A model generated the notes under the pieces. That model was not told the origin of the DNA. It made no database searches and saw nothing but the letters and a program-made list of their open reading frames with translations. Shown here in pieces: positions 44,961 to 51,293 of a DNA stretch of 51,293 nt; the stretch's first letter is position 1; each line of letters starts with the position of its first letter. This stretch comes from Nocardia wallacei. Lineage in GTDB: Bacteria > Actinomycetota > Actinomycetes > Mycobacteriales > Mycobacteriaceae. The stretch lies in contig NZ_JARWQD010000113.1 of the NCBI RefSeq assembly GCF_029869545.1, positions 1-51,293 of the forward strand. The letters run 5' to 3'. The translations under genes were made by a program, and so were the position numbers.

Positions 44961-45830
44961 TCAGGCTCCTTCGGCGACGGCCGACGGAGCGGCGGTATGT
45001 CGCGCTGCCCGGCTGCGCGGAATCACCAGCGGCGTACCGGTTTCGGGGTCGGGGATCACCCGGCAGTCGACGCCGAAGACCGTGCGGACCAGTTCGGCGT
45101 CGAGCACCTGCGCCGGGGCACCGGCCGCCGCCACCGCGCCGGAGTCCAGCACCACCAGGTGATCGGCGTACCGCGCGGCCTGACCGAGATCGTGCAACAC
45201 CATGACGACGGTCCGGCCCGCGGTGGCGTGCAGATCCGCGATCAGGTCGAGCACCTCGAGCTGATGGCGCAGGTCCAGGAATGTGGTCGGCTCGTCGAGC
45301 AGCAGCAGGTCGGTGTCCTGCGCGAGCGCCAGCGCGATCCAGACCCGCTGGCGCTGCCCGCCGGAGAGCCGGTCGACCTGCTGGCCGCGCAGATCCGAGG
45401 TTCCGGTGCGGTGCAGCGCGTCGAGCACGGCCTGTTGGTCGTCGGCCGACCAGGGGCGCAGCAGCCGCTGATGCGGGTACCGGCCCAGTCGCACCAGCGC
45501 CTCGACGGTGATCGCCTCCGGCGTGATCGGCTGCTGCGGGAGCAGGCCGAGCCTGCGGGCGAGAGTACGTGCCGACATCCGGTGGATGTCCGCCCCGTCG
45601 AGCGTGACGGTGCCCCCGGTCGGCCGCAGCAACCGCGAAAAGCCGCGCAGCAGGGTGGATTTGCCGCAGGCATTGGGGCCCACGATCGCGGTCACCGCGC
45701 CGCCGGGCAGCTCCAGATTCATCCCGTCGATCACGGACCGCTCGCCGTAGTTCAGCGCGAGCCCCTGTGCCGCAAGGACATCGGCGCCCTGCCCCGCCGC
45801 CTCGAGCCCGTCGCGTTCCCGAATACTCAT
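44961..45830 (-). CDS. Iron-siderophore ABC transporter, ATP-binding protein
   Basis: 289 residues. Walker A GPNACGKST, signature LSGGQRQRV, Walker B LLLLDEPT, H-loop VLHDLGQAARY: the FecE/FepC type. A short N-terminal extension (MSIRERDGLEAAGQGADVLA) precedes the ABC core. Start is the ATG overlapping the permease stop (ATGA); an in-frame extension upstream lies within the permease gene. Confidence 0.95.
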   Translation of the reverse strand: MSIRERDGLEAAGQGADVLAAQGLALNYGERSVIDGMNLELPGGAVTAIVGPNACGKSTLLRGFSRLLRPTGGTVTLDGADIHRMSARTLARRLGLLPQQPITPEAITVEALVRLGRYPHQRLLRPWSADDQQAVLDALHRTGTSDLRGQQVDRLSGGQRQRVWIALALAQDTDLLLLDEPTTFLDLRHQLEVLDLIADLHATAGRTVVMVLHDLGQAARYADHLVVLDSGAVAAAGAPAQVLDAELVRTVFGVDCRVIPDPETGTPLVIPRSRAARHTAAPSAVAEGA

Positions 45831-46894
45831 GCGCTCCTCCGATGGGCCGGACGGCTCTCCCGCAGCATCAGCACCAGCAGCCACGGCGAGCCGATCGTGG
45901 CGGTCATGACGCCGACCGGTACCGACGTCGGCAGGGCGTGCGCGGCGACGAGATCGCAGCCGAGCAGCAGCGCCGCCCCGGCCAGCCCGGTGACGATCAG
46001 GCCGAGCGCGGTCGGCGGGCCGGTCAGCAACCGCACCAGGTGCGGGACCGCCAGGGCGACGAAGGCGATCGGCCCGGCGAGCGCGGCCGCGAACGCCGCC
46101 AGCGCAACCGCGGTCAGCAGCAGGCGAATTCGCGCCGACGACGCCGAAATACCCAGCGCCCCAGCCGATTCGTCACCCAGGTCCAACACCGCCAGCGTGC
46201 GGTACTGCACGCACACCAGCGCCAGCACGAGCACGCCGCCCACCGCGGCGACCTGCACCTCGGGCCAGGTCCGGCCGTAGAGCGACCCGGTGGTCCACTG
46301 CATCGCCGAGGAGGCCAGCTCCCGGGGAAACCGCACCACGAACAGGTTCACCGTGGCGGCCAGCCCGGCCTGCACGGCGAGGCCGACGAGTACCAGGCGG
46401 GTGACCGGCAGACCCGCCCGGCGGCCCAGCATCGCGAGCAGCACCCCGGCGAACAGCCCACCGGCGAGCGCCGCGAACGGGATCAGCCGCTGCCCCGCGC
46501 CGAGGGCGAGAACCAGCACCGCCCCCAGGGACGCGCCGCCGGTGACGCCCATGACATCCGGTGAGGCCAGCGGGTTTCGGAACAGCCGCTGCAGGACGGC
46601 ACCGGCGACCGCCAGGCCCGCGCCCGCGATCAGCCCGGCCACCAGGCGCGGTGCGCGGAACTGCTGGACGACGTACACGGTTCCGGAGTCGCCGAGGCCG
46701 AACGCGGCGCGCAGGGCGGCGCCGACCGGCACGGCCATCTCCCCGACCGACAGCGCGAGCGCCGCGAGCACCGCCGCCGCGACCACGCACCCCACGCCGA
46801 GCAGCATCGTGTTCCGGCGGCGCCTGCCATCCAGATTCGCCGGTATATCCTTGCCGGACAATGCCTTTCGCGTTCCGAGTGCGGTCGTACTCAT
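45827..46894 (-). CDS. Iron-siderophore ABC transporter, FecCD permease 2
   Basis: 355 residues, about ten membrane helices. FecCD signatures: APRLVAGLIAGAGLAVAGAV, LQRLFRNPLASPDVMGVTGG, and GPIAFVALAVPHLVRLLTG, the last contacting the ATPase. Start ATG overlaps the stop of permease 1 (ATGA); longer frames upstream are inside that gene. Confidence 0.95.
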   Translation of the reverse strand: MSTTALGTRKALSGKDIPANLDGRRRRNTMLLGVGCVVAAAVLAALALSVGEMAVPVGAALRAAFGLGDSGTVYVVQQFRAPRLVAGLIAGAGLAVAGAVLQRLFRNPLASPDVMGVTGGASLGAVLVLALGAGQRLIPFAALAGGLFAGVLLAMLGRRAGLPVTRLVLVGLAVQAGLAATVNLFVVRFPRELASSAMQWTTGSLYGRTWPEVQVAAVGGVLVLALVCVQYRTLAVLDLGDESAGALGISASSARIRLLLTAVALAAFAAALAGPIAFVALAVPHLVRLLTGPPTALGLIVTGLAGAALLLGCDLVAAHALPTSVPVGVMTATIGSPWLLVLMLRESRPAHRRSA

Positions 46895-47907
46895 CGCCCC
46901 GCCCCGCGCCGCGCCAGCACCACCAGCAGCGGCGCACCGAGGAAGGCGGTGATGATGCCGACCTCGACCTCCGACGGGCGCGCCACCATCCGTCCCGCGA
47001 TATCGGCCGCCAGCAGCAACACCGGACCCGCGATCAGACATCCGGGGATCAGCAGCCGGTGATCGCTGCCGACCAGCAGTCGCACCAGATGCGGTGCCGC
47101 CAATCCGATGAACGATATGGGTCCCGCGATGGCCACCGCCGACCCGGCCAGCAGCACCACCGCCGCCATTGCGGCGAAGCGGATGCGCGCGACGGGCATA
47201 CCGAGCGCGGTCGCCGCCTCGTCCCCCAGGGCCAGGGCGTTCAACGCGGGCCCGACCGCGAGGGCGATGATCGCGCCGAGGATCAGCGTCGGCAGCATCG
47301 GCGTCAGCACGTCGAGCCCGCGCCCGGCGATCGAACCGGCCAGCCAGAATCGGGCCTCGTCCAATGTGCGCTCGCTGAACAGCAATACCGCCGACGTCCA
47401 GGAGACGAGCAACAGCTGCAGCACGGTGCCGCCGAGAACCAGCCGGACCGGATCGAGATCGCCCGCCCGCCGCCCGAGCGCGAGGGTGAACGCCGCCGCT
47501 CCGGCCGCACCGGCGAAGGCGAAGCCCACGTACTGCACCGGATGGGTCAGTCGCAGCGCGAAGATCGCGACGACCACGGCGAGCCCGGCACCGGCGTTGA
47601 TGCCGAGGGTCGTCGGCGCGGCGAGCGGATTGCGGGTAATTCCCTGCACCACGGCACCGGCGAGTCCGAGGGCCGCGCCGATCACCAGGCCGATCAGGGT
47701 CCGGGGCCAGCGCAGACCGGTGACCACCAGCGCGTCCCGCCCGCTGCCGAGCCCGAGCAGCGACTCGACCACCGTCGGCACGGGCACCGAGCGCGCGCCG
47801 AGGGCCAGGCTGAGCACCACGCACAGCAGCAATGCGGCAAACCCGACGCCCAGCACCGGTATGCGGAGCCACCACCGCACGGTGTCGGCCGAGTCTGTCG
47901 AGGTCAC
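46891..47907 (-). CDS. Iron-siderophore ABC transporter, FecCD permease 1
   Basis: 338 residues from a GTG just behind the IdeR-like box. WPRTLIGLVIGAALGLAGAV, VQGITRNPLAAPTTLGINAG and GPISFIGLAAPHLVRLLVG are FecCD marks; it heterodimerises with permease 2. An ATG 48 bases upstream (47955) would place the IdeR box inside the coding sequence, so the GTG is chosen. No clear ribosome site precedes the GTG, so translation may be leaderless. Confidence 0.9.
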   Translation of the reverse strand: MTSTDSADTVRWWLRIPVLGVGFAALLLCVVLSLALGARSVPVPTVVESLLGLGSGRDALVVTGLRWPRTLIGLVIGAALGLAGAVVQGITRNPLAAPTTLGINAGAGLAVVVAIFALRLTHPVQYVGFAFAGAAGAAAFTLALGRRAGDLDPVRLVLGGTVLQLLLVSWTSAVLLFSERTLDEARFWLAGSIAGRGLDVLTPMLPTLILGAIIALAVGPALNALALGDEAATALGMPVARIRFAAMAAVVLLAGSAVAIAGPISFIGLAAPHLVRLLVGSDHRLLIPGCLIAGPVLLLAADIAGRMVARPSEVEVGIITAFLGAPLLVVLARRGAGR

Positions 47908-47918
47908 GGGGCGAGAGC

Positions 47919-47937
47919 TTAAGTTAGCCCTACCTAA
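47919..47937 (-). promoter_or_regulatory. IdeR/DtxR iron box
   Basis: On the minus strand TTAGGTAGGGCTAACTTAA, 16 of 19 matches to the mycobacterial IdeR consensus TTAGGTTAGGCTAACCTAA. TTGACA (a -35-like hexamer) lies at 47941-47946 just upstream, so iron-loaded repressor would block the promoter of the uptake operon. Iron repression is inferred from the match. Confidence 0.85.
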
Positions 47938-47946
47938 TCCTGTCAA

Positions 47947-48617
47947 CGGCTTCATGCTGGACGACCGCCCAGATAATTAGCGGCAGCAACGTTTTCGGCA
48001 GGCGAAGATGTGCTGCCTCGCCGCCGCGGCGGCGGCTCGGATCGGGCGCCGCCGACGCAGTGCCGCGGCACTGTCGGGACCCGCCCCTGCCGCACCGGCG
48101 ACGTCGACCGCCCGTGCGCGATGCCGACCATTTGCCACGGTCGACCCAGCCGCGTCCGACGGCCCGTGCGGCCCAGGCCCTCGAAACAGTGGACCGAGCA
48201 GCGCGCGACCCCGAGCCTGTTTGCGCTCCAAGAGCTTTCGACGACCCGGCCCGGAAGCCGAGCCGGGCGCCCGCGCATTCGCGACGCTGCCCGGCTCGCC
48301 GTGACGGAGGTTCGCCGGGCGCCGCACGATATGTCCGAAATTCGGCACCGGCGATCGCCGGGACCGCCGCCCGCCCGGGCTCCCGGCCCGCACCTCCCGC
48401 GGCCTTCCCGCCGCGGCGATCCCGGCTCGAACGATCGCATTTCGGCGCCCACATCTCGCGCGGCGACGGCGGATCCGCGCGCGGCCGCGCGGCTCAAACT
48501 GTGATTACTCTCTCTCAGGAATCTCACAGATTCGCCGCCGCCCGAGTCTGTCGGCGCGGATATCCGCCGCGCGGACGATACGGTGACGACCGCACCGCGA
48601 CACCGAGGAGGCACCTT
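47947..48617. other. Intergenic region without recognised gene
   Basis: About 670 bases between the siderophore operon promoter and the VOC gene. Open frames exist on both strands but are arginine/proline/alanine-rich and lack ribosome sites and any recognised domain. GC-rich palindromic stretches (CCGCCGCGGCGGCGG near 48021) are present. It may hold a decayed gene; nothing definite is seen. Confidence 0.5.
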
Positions 48618-48980
48618 GTGATCACACACGTCAGCCACGCGGTCATGTACGTCGCCGACCAAGCGGCATCGCTGCGGTTCTACACCGAGCAGCTGGGTTT
48701 CGAGCTGCTCCGCGACGAGGAGATGTTCCCCGGCGCCCGGTGGATCGAGGTCGTTCCACCGGGCGCGCGGACCTCGATCGTCCTGTCGGCCGCCGCGACC
48801 TTCGACAAGAAGCCCGGCGAGGGCGCCTATCTGCACTTCGCATGCGACGACATCCACGCCACCCGAGCGCAATTGGCCGCGGCGGGCGTGGCGGTCACCG
48901 ACGTGACCACCGAGCCCTGGGGCACCTACATCCAGGCCACCGACCCGGACGGCCACCAGGTCATGATCACCGGAACCTAG
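48618..48980 (+). CDS. VOC-family (glyoxalase/bleomycin-resistance-like) protein
   Basis: 120 residues from a GTG 6 bases behind GAGGAGG. Two beta-alpha-beta-beta-beta units: THVSHAVMYVADQAASLRFY, TEQLGFELLRDEE, then AYLHFACDDIHATRAQLAAA and DPDGHQVMITG. H4/H7 near the start and the C-terminal strand carry the likely metal ligands. Family members are dioxygenases, lyases or antibiotic-binding proteins; role unknown. Confidence 0.88.
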   Translation: MITHVSHAVMYVADQAASLRFYTEQLGFELLRDEEMFPGARWIEVVPPGARTSIVLSAAATFDKKPGEGAYLHFACDDIHATRAQLAAAGVAVTDVTTEPWGTYIQATDPDGHQVMITGT

Positions 48981-48985
48981 CGCCA

Positions 48986-49687
48986 CTACTTCGCGGGTTT
49001 GAAAGGCTCGTTGATCGTCGTGAAGTACTGCGTCAGCGCGGCGATGGCGACCGGGGCCGTCACGAACAGCTGCCCGGCCACGGTGCCCAGCGCGCCGATC
49101 GCGATGATGCCGCCGAGGCAGCCGACCGCGGCGGCGGGAATGAACGGGCCGAACATTCCGACGATGGTGGCCGCGGCGACCGTCGCACCGGCGATACCGC
49201 CGAGCACACAGCCGACGGCGGCGCCGCCGAGCCCGCCGACGACGGTGCCGATGGTGGCGCCGGTGGCGACCGTATCCTTCAATCGGGTGAACGCGTCGAC
49301 CTCGCGGTCGTAGGGCGTCTTCCAGGGCGCCTGGTCCTCGAAGGGCAGGGCGACCGGCTGATAGACCGCGTGCTCGACATCGAACTGCGGCGTCAGCCGC
49401 GCGGTGCGGTCGGTGATCTCGGCGGCGATCGGAAAGACGAAATCGTCTACGCGGAAACGGAGTTCGGTGCCCGCGACGGTGGTGCCGTCGGCCGCCTTGA
49501 TCTTGAAGGTCCCGTCCTCGTCGACCAGCGAACCGGAGTCGGTCCGGATGACGGTCGAGGTGCCGTCGACCGACGCGGCGTAGTTCACCACGCCGTCGTT
49601 CGCTGCCGGCGCGGCGTGGACGGCACCGGCGGTGATGCCCAGGGCAGCGGTCAACAACGCCGACACGGCGGCGAACTTGCTCAGCAT
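48986..49687 (-). CDS. Secreted/membrane protein with glycine-zipper segments
   Basis: 233 residues from ATG behind AAGGA. Signal peptide (MLSKFAAVSALLTAALGITA, cleavage after VHAAPA). A beta-rich exported domain follows (VDGTSTVIRTDSGSLVDEDG ... RFRVDDFVFPIAAEI). The C-terminal half has two glycine-zipper-like hydrophobic stretches (TVVGGLGGAAVGCVLGGIAG and PAAAVGCLGGIIAIGALGTV) that could insert in a membrane. Pattern seen in exported nocardial proteins of unknown role. Convergent with the VOC gene. Confidence 0.72.
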   Translation of the reverse strand: MLSKFAAVSALLTAALGITAGAVHAAPAANDGVVNYAASVDGTSTVIRTDSGSLVDEDGTFKIKAADGTTVAGTELRFRVDDFVFPIAAEITDRTARLTPQFDVEHAVYQPVALPFEDQAPWKTPYDREVDAFTRLKDTVATGATIGTVVGGLGGAAVGCVLGGIAGATVAAATIVGMFGPFIPAAAVGCLGGIIAIGALGTVAGQLFVTAPVAIAALTQYFTTINEPFKPAK

Positions 49688-49879
49688 TCCTTCTTCCTCA
49701 CTCAACGGTGACCCAATTATGTGACGCTATTCAACGGTACATAAATTAACGGGCCTTTGTCTAATGTTCAGATGCTGTTCACCCAGACCGGCGCGCACGC
49801 ACCGTACCGGCACCGGGGCCGAACCGTCACGGCGCGGAGTCGTACTGTCTGGGAAGTATTCGCCGGACGAAAGGGATCG

Positions 49880-50635
49880 ATGGTGCAGGCCGACTGGCCC
49901 GACCTCCGCAAGCGGTGCGTGATCACCGAGGACGAGGCCATCCTCGCGCTGAACAAACCCGCCGGGATCTCGGTGACCGGCGAGCGCCACGACACCGACA
50001 TCGTGGAACTCGCGGCCGCGCACGACGAGCGCCTGTATCCGGTGCACCGCATCGACAAGGTGACCTCGGGCCTGGTGCTGCTGGCGAAGGACCTCGGCGC
50101 GCACGGGCAGCTCACCCGGCAGTTCAACAAGCGGACCGTGGACAAGACCTATCTGGCGGTCACCGCGTCGACCGGGCTGCCCGACCACGGCGTCATCGAC
50201 CTGCCACTCGGCGTCGGCCGCAAGAACCGGGTGCGCATCGCCGCGCCCCGCGACAGCATCGTCCGCGACGGCGACACCTGGCGCGTCGACGAGCGAGATC
50301 TGTTGGCGGGCAAGAACTATCCGTCGCGCACCGAATTCACCACCCTGCTGCGCGCCGAGGCCGCCACGGTGCTGGCGGTCCGGCCGATCACCGGCCGGCG
50401 CCACCAGATCCGCGTGCACCTGGCCTGGATCGGGCACGCCATCGCCGGTGACCCGCTGTACGACAAGTCCGGCGCCTGCTCGCGCACACACCTGCACTCG
50501 TGGCGGCTACGCCTCGAGGCGCCCTGGCGTACTCCCGCCGATCTGGCGCTGGAAGCCCCACCGGGACAGGACTTCTGGACGATCGGCGCGACACCGCTCA
50601 CCGACGACCCGGCCGCCCTGCTGAGCGGCCGGTAG
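49880..50635 (+). CDS. RluA-family pseudouridine synthase
   Basis: 251 residues. Catalytic motif is HRIDKVTSGLVLLAK (aspartate in H-R-I-D, from the usual HRLDxxTSG). NKPAGISVTGE, TGRRHQIRVHLAWIGHAIAG and GDPLYDK are family marks. No S4 domain is seen. Isomerises uridine in rRNA or tRNA; target position unknown. ATG after AAAGG; an earlier in-frame start has an unlike N-terminus and is not used. The 192-base upstream gap is AT-rich near 49720-49770 and likely holds divergent promoters. Confidence 0.92.
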   Translation: MVQADWPDLRKRCVITEDEAILALNKPAGISVTGERHDTDIVELAAAHDERLYPVHRIDKVTSGLVLLAKDLGAHGQLTRQFNKRTVDKTYLAVTASTGLPDHGVIDLPLGVGRKNRVRIAAPRDSIVRDGDTWRVDERDLLAGKNYPSRTEFTTLLRAEAATVLAVRPITGRRHQIRVHLAWIGHAIAGDPLYDKSGACSRTHLHSWRLRLEAPWRTPADLALEAPPGQDFWTIGATPLTDDPAALLSGR

Positions 50636-50642
50636 ACGCGGC

Positions 50643-51293
50643 TCAGCTCCCGGGTGCGGGCAGGTCGAAGCTGATCACGACCTGCGGCTGTACGTCACGC
50701 TCCACGAGCTCGACGGTGCCACCGGGCGGGATCAGGGAGGCGCCGCCGCCACCACCGCCCGGGGGGACGGCCGGATCGCCGCGTCCGTCGTCGCCCTGGC
50801 CACCGATCGCGCCGCCGCCACCGCCGCGCCACCCGGCGCCGCCGCCACCACCGCCGCCGACCGCGCCGGTCCCGGCGAGCCCGCCGCCTCCCGAGCCGCC
50901 GTAGCCGGGTCCGCCGTCACCGCCGGAATGGGAGATGCTGCCCGCGAAGACGTCCTTGCCGCCGCCCGGGGCGAGCGGCGTCGCCGGTCCACCGGCCGCT
51001 CCCCCGCGCGCACCGGCGCCGGGGAGTCCGGCGTCACCGCCGGGCGACTGCTGGCCGTCCCAGCTGGCCGCGCCACCGCCGCCACCGGCCGCGGTCGCCA
51101 GTTCGGTCGTGCCCGGCACGGTGCTCGGCGGGGTCGTGACGCCGCTGTCGAGCCGCACCGACGAGAGCCCACCGCCGTTGCCGCCCATCACATTCGGTTC
51201 GGCGGCCGGGTCGGCGCCGGGGGCCCCGCGCGGCCGGGGGCCCCCCCGGGCGCCGGGGGGGAGTAAGAAAAAAGAGCCCCCCCGCCCCAGTAA
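50643..51293 (-). CDS. Glycine-rich protein, N-terminus cut by contig end
   Basis: The frame stays open to the last base of the window, so the start is missing. The visible part is 34 poorly read codons, then ADPAAEPNVMGGNGGGLSSV, then a long Gly/Ala/Pro/Ser low-complexity stretch, ending with GGGASLIPPGGTVELVERDV and a beta-strand tail QPQVVISFDLPAPGS. This is like the glycine-rich (Gly_rich) exported proteins with a collagen/PGRS-like look. A signal peptide may precede AADPAAE. Function unknown. An internal GTG at 51191 is a possible short start but less likely. Confidence 0.6.
   Translation of the reverse strand, partial: LLGRGGSFFLLPPGARGGPRPRGAPGADPAAEPNVMGGNGGGLSSVRLDSGVTTPPSTVPGTTELATAAGGGGGAASWDGQQSPGGDAGLPGAGARGGAAGGPATPLAPGGGKDVFAGSISHSGGDGGPGYGGSGGGGLAGTGAVGGGGGGGAGWRGGGGGAIGGQGDDGRGDPAVPPGGGGGGASLIPPGGTVELVERDVQPQVVISFDLPAPGS
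51226..51293. other. Low-quality contig end
   Basis: G/C homopolymer runs followed by GAGTAAGAAAAAAGAGCCCC, unlike the rest of the window. Probably erroneous end-of-contig sequence. Confidence 0.7.

Noticed and set aside
47930..48504. Candidate genes in the gap before the VOC gene
   Set aside because: No ribosome sites, no domains, low-complexity composition on both strands.
50643..51191. PE_PGRS protein
   Set aside because: No PE domain is visible and the C-terminal tail resembles the general Gly_rich family; the N-terminus is missing, so it cannot be excluded fully.

Overview
The window is GC-rich (about 70% by eye), uses many GTG starts and ATGA/GTGA stop-start overlaps, and encodes a mycolata-type actinobacterial gene set: a PknG/GlnX/GlnH signalling locus, a wax ester synthase/DGAT, AnsP-type permease, several P450/TetR/MarR units and an IdeR-type iron box. 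Nocardia or a close relative is the best guess. This is inferred from gene content; no rRNA or tRNA gene was seen. The right edge (about 51226-51293) degenerates into G/C and A runs and looks like a contig end. A similar G/C homopolymer block corrupts a gene at 8552-8716.

Left part (1-14.2 kb): a SARP/AfsR-type regulator cut by the window edge faces a ferredoxin-P450 operon. Three 11-bp-spaced direct repeats lie between them, the arrangement that SARP proteins bind. Next come a DUF4097-like protein, a NUDIX/XRE pair with its own dyad, two tiny overlapping genes, a lone EctC-like cupin coupled to an alpha/beta hydrolase, an SDR, secreted proteins, a secretory lipase, an adenine/adenosine deaminase homologue lacking the HAGE glutamate, an AlkZ-like (HTH_42) predicted DNA glycosylase with a QxQ motif, and a MarR regulator beside a strong dyad.

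Middle (14.2-26.4 kb): a secreted protein; an orphan hypX followed by an MHYT-domain membrane sensor and a DUF2007-like small protein; a MarR/epoxide hydrolase divergent pair; an NlpC/P60 peptidase; a ParA/ParB-like pair with a 16-bp palindrome upstream; a 37-38-bp minisatellite; and two transporters (DMT, APC) converging on a strong terminator.

Core system (26.9-35.9 kb, all minus strand): GlnX membrane protein, GlnH lipoprotein, a 394-aa helical protein, PknG kinase, then PP2C phosphatase, VWA protein and FHA protein. The genes overlap or are tightly spaced except for one break of 344 bases, filled by a 26-bp minisatellite. This looks like a complete sense-phosphorylate-dephosphorylate-read-out module, and three of its proteins carry similar N-terminal Cys4 zinc ribbons. 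It is the most interesting system in the window.

Right part (36-51.3 kb): a phosphoribosyltransferase; a P450-TetR operon next to a large acyl-CoA dehydrogenase; a wax ester synthase; AnsP; a four-gene iron-siderophore ABC importer headed by an IdeR-like box; a VOC protein; a secreted glycine-zipper protein; an RluA-type pseudouridine synthase; and a truncated glycine-rich protein at the contig end.

Intergenic DNA is unusually structured. It holds three minisatellites, a dispersed TTCCGGC...GGCCGGAA palindromic element in four copies, and a second inverted-repeat family built on CGCACCCCTTGC. No transposase, CRISPR array or RNA gene was recognised.
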